From NCBI GenBank assembly GCA_023667285.1, contig JAMPAK010000001.1:605006-669005 (forward strand): a stretch of DNA of 64,000 bases, given 5' to 3'. The translations under genes were made by a program, and so were the position numbers. The notes under the pieces are model-generated. The model was not told the origin of the DNA and did not search any database. It saw nothing but the letters and a program-made list of their open reading frames with translations. Below, piece after piece: positions 59,215 through 64,000 of this stretch (within the stretch, counting starts at the first letter, position 1; every line of letters starts with the position of its first letter). The DNA is from Muribaculaceae bacterium. Its GTDB lineage: Bacteria > Bacteroidota > Bacteroidia > Bacteroidales > Muribaculaceae.

Positions 59215-61402
59215 TATAGCCACAGTATCACTTTTGCTACTCTCCGCGCTTGTGTCCGTTGCCGAGCCCACAGACTCAACCGGTGTGGGACTTTCTGAGG
59301 TAAGGGTGACAGCCATAAAACACTCCTCGTCTCTGCTGCGCCAGCCACTGACGGTCACAACAATCTCAGCGGAGGAAATCGAACGCTATAACATTGTCGG
59401 GCTGAAGGGTGTGAGCGAGATTGCCCCTAACTTCTTCATGCCTGAATATGGGTCAAGGATGACATCATCAATATATGTCCGCGGCATCGGAGCTCGCATC
59501 GACCAGCCGGCCGTCGGCTTGAATGTCGACAATGTACCATATCTCAACAAGAACGGCTATGACTTCGACATGCCTGACATTGAGCGCATCGAGGTGCTTC
59601 GCGGTCCGCAGTCAACTCTCTATGGCCGCAACACCATAGCGGGCCTCATAAATATCTACACCCTCTCTCCGCTGAGATGGGAGGGGGTCAAAGTGGGTTT
59701 TCAGGGTGGCTCATATGGTTTCTGCCGCATTAATGCCGGTGTCTATAAGCGCATTCTACCCAATCTTGGCATGAGTCTGACCGGCTATGCAGGTCACACG
59801 GACGGCTATGACAACAACTACTTCAACAACACCCGCAGCGGTGAGGCTGAGGATAACTCTCTGCGATGGCGCACGGTGTGGCAGCCATCATCAAGCGTAT
59901 ACGTTGAGAACACCATGTGTTTTGCCAACGCAAGCCAGCATGGCTATCCTTACAGATGGGTGGAGACAGGGGTTGTCAACTATAATGATACCTGCTACTA
60001 TAAGCGCGCGTCGCTCACGGACGGAATCACCGTCCAGTGGACCACTCCTCACTTCACCCTTGCATCTATAACGAGCCTTCAGATGCTCCACGACCGCATG
60101 GTGCTTGACCAGGATTTCCTTCCCGCCAGTTATTTCAACCTGGGGCAGCGTCAGCACGACCTTGGTGCCACTCAGGAGATTGTGATGCGTGGCAATGCAG
60201 GCAATTACTCGTGGCTTGCCGGTGTCTTCGCCTTCTATAAACACAATCACATGAAGGCTCCGGTCCTTTTTAAGCGAGATGGAATCACAGAGATTATCAA
60301 CTCTGGTCTGCCGGCTGGAATGGAACTCCATTTTCCTGACGATGAGTTTACTCTCGGGTCGCGTTTCCGCATACCATCGCGCGGCATTGCTCTCTATCAT
60401 CGAAGCACCTACAGCCTCGGGCCGTTCGATATGGCCGCAGGGGTGCGTTTCGACTATGAGAACACTGCTCTCCGCTATTACAACGACGTAAACACTGAGG
60501 CCACTATGTATATGGGTGAGCGTCCACTCGGGACAACTAAGATTGACATAAACGACACGGGGAGGCTGAAGAAACAGTTTCGGGAACTGCTCCCCTCGGT
60601 CTCGCTGACATTCAATCACAACAACTCAGCCTTCTTCGCCTCTGTGTCGCGCGGATATAAGGCCGGCGGGTTCAACACCCAGATGTTCAGCCAAATTCTG
60701 CAGACTAGGATGATGGCCTCAATGGGGACTCCTCCGGAGATTGATGTTGACGCCATCGTGGGCTATAAGCCTGAGACTTCATGGAACTATGAGGTGGGTG
60801 GACACTTCAGTGTCGACAACGGCAGAGTCTACTCGACTTTCTCAGCCTTCTATATAGACCTGCGCGACCAGCAGGTGACAGTCTTCCCCGAAGGGACAAC
60901 TACAGGACGCATGACGACCAATGCCGGGCGCACACGCTCGCTCGGTGCTGAGATAACACTCCGTTACACCCCTACATCAAACTGGATTTTCAATGCCTCG
61001 TATGGCTACACACATGCCACATTCCGTCATTTCAACAATGGTATTGCTGACCTCTCAGGCAAACGTGTCCCCTACGCTCCTGAGAATACTCTCTTTGCCT
61101 CGGCCACATATCGTTGTCCGGTCAAGAAGGCCCTTGTATATGTCACCCCGGAGTTGAGAGGCATAGGCTCGATATACTGGGACGAGGAGAATCTCTACAA
61201 ACAGCCATTCTATGCTGACCTGGGAGCCACGCTTGGAGTGGAGTTCCCTCAGGTGTTGTTTGAGGTATGGTTCAGAAATGTCACCAATACGCGCTACAAT
61301 ACTTTCCGCTACGAGTCCATCGGAAACACATTCTTCCAGCGTGGCGCACCCTTCCACTGGGGAATAAAAGCCAATTTCAAACTTACCAATTTCAAATTGT
61401 AG
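59204..61402 (+). CDS. TonB-dependent outer-membrane receptor
   Basis: A 732-residue receptor with a signal peptide (1-20). There is no CarboxypepD_reg domain: the plug starts at once with TGVGLSEVRVTA, then TVTTISAEEIERYNIVG, IYVRGIGARIDQPAVGLNVDNVPY and VLRGPQSTLYGRNTIAGLINI. The beta-barrel ends in IKANFKLTNFKL. This short form resembles receptors for iron chelates, cobalamin or small glycans rather than SusC. No SusD or lipoprotein partner follows. The start overlaps the AlkD-like gene, so cotranscription is likely. Confidence 0.9.
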   Translation: MKTNIATVSLLLLSALVSVAEPTDSTGVGLSEVRVTAIKHSSSLLRQPLTVTTISAEEIERYNIVGLKGVSEIAPNFFMPEYGSRMTSSIYVRGIGARIDQPAVGLNVDNVPYLNKNGYDFDMPDIERIEVLRGPQSTLYGRNTIAGLINIYTLSPLRWEGVKVGFQGGSYGFCRINAGVYKRILPNLGMSLTGYAGHTDGYDNNYFNNTRSGEAEDNSLRWRTVWQPSSSVYVENTMCFANASQHGYPYRWVETGVVNYNDTCYYKRASLTDGITVQWTTPHFTLASITSLQMLHDRMVLDQDFLPASYFNLGQRQHDLGATQEIVMRGNAGNYSWLAGVFAFYKHNHMKAPVLFKRDGITEIINSGLPAGMELHFPDDEFTLGSRFRIPSRGIALYHRSTYSLGPFDMAAGVRFDYENTALRYYNDVNTEATMYMGERPLGTTKIDINDTGRLKKQFRELLPSVSLTFNHNNSAFFASVSRGYKAGGFNTQMFSQILQTRMMASMGTPPEIDVDAIVGYKPETSWNYEVGGHFSVDNGRVYSTFSAFYIDLRDQQVTVFPEGTTTGRMTTNAGRTRSLGAEITLRYTPTSNWIFNASYGYTHATFRHFNNGIADLSGKRVPYAPENTLFASATYRCPVKKALVYVTPELRGIGSIYWDEENLYKQPFYADLGATLGVEFPQVLFEVWFRNVTNTRYNTFRYESIGNTFFQRGAPFHWGIKANFKLTNFKL

Positions 61403-61478
61403 ATGTCTGCTGACACATAATGAAGGCCGGATGCCCATAAGGGTCCCGCCTTACTTGTGTCCGTTGACTGGATGTCAA

Positions 61479-63905
61479 TCAGCGGCTGATCTTATAGACC
61501 CCGCCGGGGACGGTGGAGAGGTCATATTCATACACTCTCTTCACTTGTGGATGTCGCGGTGTGATCTCATCACTTATAATCGGTGTCTTCACTTCCGGAT
61601 GGCTGAAAAGAGGATTCGTATTCTCACCTGATGCCTCGGTCAGCCCCTCGCCCTTTAGCGGGACATATGAGCGCAGTCTAAGATTTCCGCCTAGACGCGA
61701 GGTGATTGTGGCTGTGAGAGGCTGAGAACCATCCCAAGTCATGTCAACAACAAATCCGCCACGGCTCACAAGTCCTTTGACCTCACCTTCGGCCCATTCG
61801 TCAGGTATAGCCGGGAGAAGATGGAGGGCGCCGTCGTGGCTCTGCAACAGCATCTCGGCCACTCCGGCGGTATATCCGAAGTTGCCGTCGATCTGGAACG
61901 GTGGATGTGCATCGAACAGGTTGGGATACATGCGTCCCTTGATCATATTGTTGACTATCTTATAGGCATGGTTGCCATCCTGAAGGCGTGCCCACAGATT
62001 TATCTTCCAGCCGATGGACCATCCCGTAGCCTCGTCGCCACGCTGAATCATGGTGTGGCGTATAGCCTCAAAGAGCTCTGGGGTGGAGTAGGGTGAAATC
62101 TGGGCCGAGGGATACAGGCCGTAGGCATGCGATATGTGGCGATGTCCGTCTGGAGCCTTGTCCCAGTCACCCATCCATTCCTGAAGTTGGTTGTGGCGTC
62201 CTATCTGCATTGGCGGTAGCGATGCGATGGCTGAGGTGAGGGAGTCGAGATAACTCTGACGCTCGCCGAGGAGACGCCCGGCGTCGAGGGTATGGTTAAG
62301 GAGGTCGTGCACAATCTGATTGTCCATGGTGCATCCGGCCTCAATCCATGCTTTCCCCTTGAACTTGCTTGCGGGTCCGTGTTCGGGAGACATCGACGGG
62401 GTCACCACCTTCCATTCTGTCCCCGGCATCTCAACGAGATAGTCGAGGAAGAAGTCTGAGGCACCCTTCAGAGCCGGATAGGCTGAGGTGAGGAACTCTT
62501 TGTCGCCGGTGTAGAGATAGTGCTGCCAGAGATGTGTGGCGAGCCAAGCGCCACCCATGGGCCATGTGCCGTAATTGGCCTTGTCGACCACCCCTGATGT
62601 CCGCCATATGTCTGTGTTGTGATGTGTCACCCATCCGTCGCAGCCATACATCTCGCGGGCTGTCGTGCGGGCGTTGTCCGATAGTTCGTTGACCAGGCGG
62701 AACAACGGTTCATGACACTCGCTGAGATTCGTAGGTTCTGCCGGCCAATAGTTCATCTCAGTGTTAATATTGACGGTATATTTACCGTCCCATGGGGCAT
62801 TGGGCTTATCGTTCCAGATGCCCTGGAGGTTTGCGGCCTGTCCGCCGGGCTGAGAGGAGGCGATAAGCAGGTAGCGGCCATATTGGAACAACAGTGTGGC
62901 CAGTTCGGGGTCAGACTGTGTCGCAAAATGTTTTATGCGCTTGTCTGTGGGGAGTTTTGAGATAGAGTCGGGAGTAGCGCCGAGCTTGAGGCTTACTCTC
63001 TCAAACTGTGGACGGAAACGGTCTATATGGTTGCGCCGTGCGGTGGCATAAGAGATTGCCTTGGCCTTTTTCAAAGCCTCCTTGGCGCGTTCGGAAGGGG
63101 ACGCGGAGACATCTCTGAAATTCACGAAGTTAGTGCCTGTCGAGACGTATAAAGTAGCGGCTGTGGCTCCCTGCAGTGTCAGCGAGTCGCCTGTAGCCGT
63201 GAGTTTTCCACCCTCAGGGAGTATCTCCAGGCGTGTCTCGCCTTTTATCACACCTTTTACCCCCTCATGGTCACCTCCGTCGGTGAGCATCACAAGTGTC
63301 TTTCCATCGCGCCTCACTCTATAACTTTTCATAGGTGAGGTGAAGGATGCAGTGAAAGTGAGGGCTCCGGGTTTGGAGGCTGTGAGGCGGATGATCACTA
63401 CATCATCGGCCATTGAGGTGAACGACTCGCGGGTATAGCGCACTCCGTCCTTGACATAGGTCACCGTGGTGGTGGCGCTGTCCAGCTTAAGGTCGCGATA
63501 ATATTCTGTGACATCCTCGTGGCCGGGAAAGCGAAGCATGAGTGATCCGAGGGTTTGATAAGGCATGCCATTGCGTCCGGTGAGGAATGTCGAGTCTATA
63601 AGAGCCTGAGCCTTGTCATTTTGGCCTGAGAATACAAGTTCTCTCACCTTGGGAAGAACCTCGAGTGCTCGAGTGGAGTGGTTGGTGTGTGGGCCTCCTC
63701 CCCACATGGTCTCTTCATTGAGCTGGATCTCCTCAGTGGATGTACCGCCATAGACCATGGCACCCAAGCGTGAGTTGCCCAACGGAAGAGCCTCTACCCA
63801 TTCCTGTGCCGGGGCGTCATACCAGAGTTTGAGCCCCTCTGCGCCGATAGCCGTCAGCGAGCATGCCATACAGGCGGCTATCACGGCTGTGGTTAGTATT
63901 TTCAT
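61479..63905 (-). CDS. GH95 alpha-L-fucosidase, secreted
   Basis: An 808-residue protein with signal peptide (1-21, ending AIGA). It shows GH95 features: [30 protein letters not shown] near the N-terminus (in parts), [48 protein letters not shown], and [23 protein letters not shown]. The family releases alpha-1,2-linked fucose (some act on galactose) from mucin or plant glycans. Length is typical. It converges on the TonB receptor with no shared regulator in view. Confidence 0.93.
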   Translation of the reverse strand: MKILTTAVIAACMACSLTAIGAEGLKLWYDAPAQEWVEALPLGNSRLGAMVYGGTSTEEIQLNEETMWGGGPHTNHSTRALEVLPKVRELVFSGQNDKAQALIDSTFLTGRNGMPYQTLGSLMLRFPGHEDVTEYYRDLKLDSATTTVTYVKDGVRYTRESFTSMADDVVIIRLTASKPGALTFTASFTSPMKSYRVRRDGKTLVMLTDGGDHEGVKGVIKGETRLEILPEGGKLTATGDSLTLQGATAATLYVSTGTNFVNFRDVSASPSERAKEALKKAKAISYATARRNHIDRFRPQFERVSLKLGATPDSISKLPTDKRIKHFATQSDPELATLLFQYGRYLLIASSQPGGQAANLQGIWNDKPNAPWDGKYTVNINTEMNYWPAEPTNLSECHEPLFRLVNELSDNARTTAREMYGCDGWVTHHNTDIWRTSGVVDKANYGTWPMGGAWLATHLWQHYLYTGDKEFLTSAYPALKGASDFFLDYLVEMPGTEWKVVTPSMSPEHGPASKFKGKAWIEAGCTMDNQIVHDLLNHTLDAGRLLGERQSYLDSLTSAIASLPPMQIGRHNQLQEWMGDWDKAPDGHRHISHAYGLYPSAQISPYSTPELFEAIRHTMIQRGDEATGWSIGWKINLWARLQDGNHAYKIVNNMIKGRMYPNLFDAHPPFQIDGNFGYTAGVAEMLLQSHDGALHLLPAIPDEWAEGEVKGLVSRGGFVVDMTWDGSQPLTATITSRLGGNLRLRSYVPLKGEGLTEASGENTNPLFSHPEVKTPIISDEITPRHPQVKRVYEYDLSTVPGGVYKISR

Positions 63906-63930
63906 GATATGAAAGGTTAAGATTGATACG

Positions 63931-63938
63931 CAAAGGTA
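63931..63938 (-). promoter_or_regulatory. -7 element of the GH95 gene
   Basis: The minus strand reads TACCTTTG, 25 nt before the ATG. Confidence 0.5.
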
Positions 63939-63976
63939 ATAAAAATATGGGACACTCGCAAATGTCCGTGGCGGGG

Positions 63977-64000
63977 CTAACCGAACAGCACCTTGACACG
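63977..64000 (-). CDS. Possible 3' end of an upstream gene (window edge)
   Basis: On the minus strand the last bases read RVKVLFG followed by TAG at 63977-63979. It may be the end of a gene that continues beyond the window, 38 nt upstream of the GH95 promoter. Eight codons are too few to identify it. Confidence 0.25.
   Translation of the reverse strand, partial: RVKVLFG

Noticed and set aside
63817-63999. Minus-strand frame of 60 residues at the right edge
   Set aside because: It overlaps the GH95 start in another frame and crosses its promoter; low coding character.
1-64000. CRISPR array, prophage, integrase or IS element
   Set aside because: No regularly spaced direct repeats, transposase motifs or phage structural genes were seen.

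Overview
The window looks like chromosomal DNA from a gut Bacteroidales bacterium, most plausibly a Muribaculaceae-type organism. I infer this from the gene content: TonB-dependent receptors next to DUF5689 lipoproteins, a GH95 fucosidase, Rnf subunits with RseC and ApbE, a BioG-BioC fusion, a DUF3127 protein and the short ACP. It also fits the Bacteroidetes promoter element TAnnTTTG, which lies upstream of at least 18 genes. By eye the DNA is moderately GC-rich (not computed). I saw no rRNA, tRNA, insertion sequence, prophage or CRISPR array.

Layout. 1-1.9 kb: end of nadB, a 49-codon ORF overlapping a VKOR-family gene, and a thioredoxin (all minus). 2.0-7.9 kb: a minus-strand run of bioA-bioF-bioGC-bioD, then an exonuclease gene with its own -7 element, then an FNT-family channel. 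8.0-9.2 kb: a Bcr/CflA-type efflux pump (plus). 9.2-12.4 kb: rseC-rnfB-rnfC without rnfDGEA, then trxA. 12.4-15.6 kb: DJ-1/PfpI, apbE, ribF and a HAD hydrolase; ApbE and RibF are flavin enzymes that could serve Rnf. 15.9-25.1 kb (plus): secreted EEP nuclease, cytidylate-kinase-like protein, TonB receptor and two DUF5689 lipoproteins, a candidate nucleic-acid or nucleotide scavenging locus; ilvA follows 7 nt later, then a SPOR-like lipoprotein.

27.0-37.1 kb (minus) is the most striking region. Eight genes behind one promoter encode an FHA protein, a transmembrane Ser/Thr kinase, a soluble Ser/Thr kinase, a membrane PP2C phosphatase, an FHA-transmembrane protein, a double-FHA protein with a trypsin-like protease domain, a WG-repeat exported protein and another exported protein. 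Together they look like a phosphothreonine signalling unit with outputs on the far side of the membrane. An LRR protein precedes it.

38.5-53 kb is mostly housekeeping: dnaB, ispD, recG, a pectate-lyase-like protein, a DUF3298-type lipoprotein, acpP-fabF, DUF3127, a Yip1-like membrane protein, smpB, yebC and pheT. 53-64 kb is accessory and surface-related: acetyl xylan esterase, two glycosyltransferases, a POT peptide transporter, a 44-residue membrane protein missed by ordinary length cut-offs, an AlkD-like protein overlapping a TonB receptor, and a GH95 fucosidase.

Family names are recognised from motifs by reading; no database search was run.
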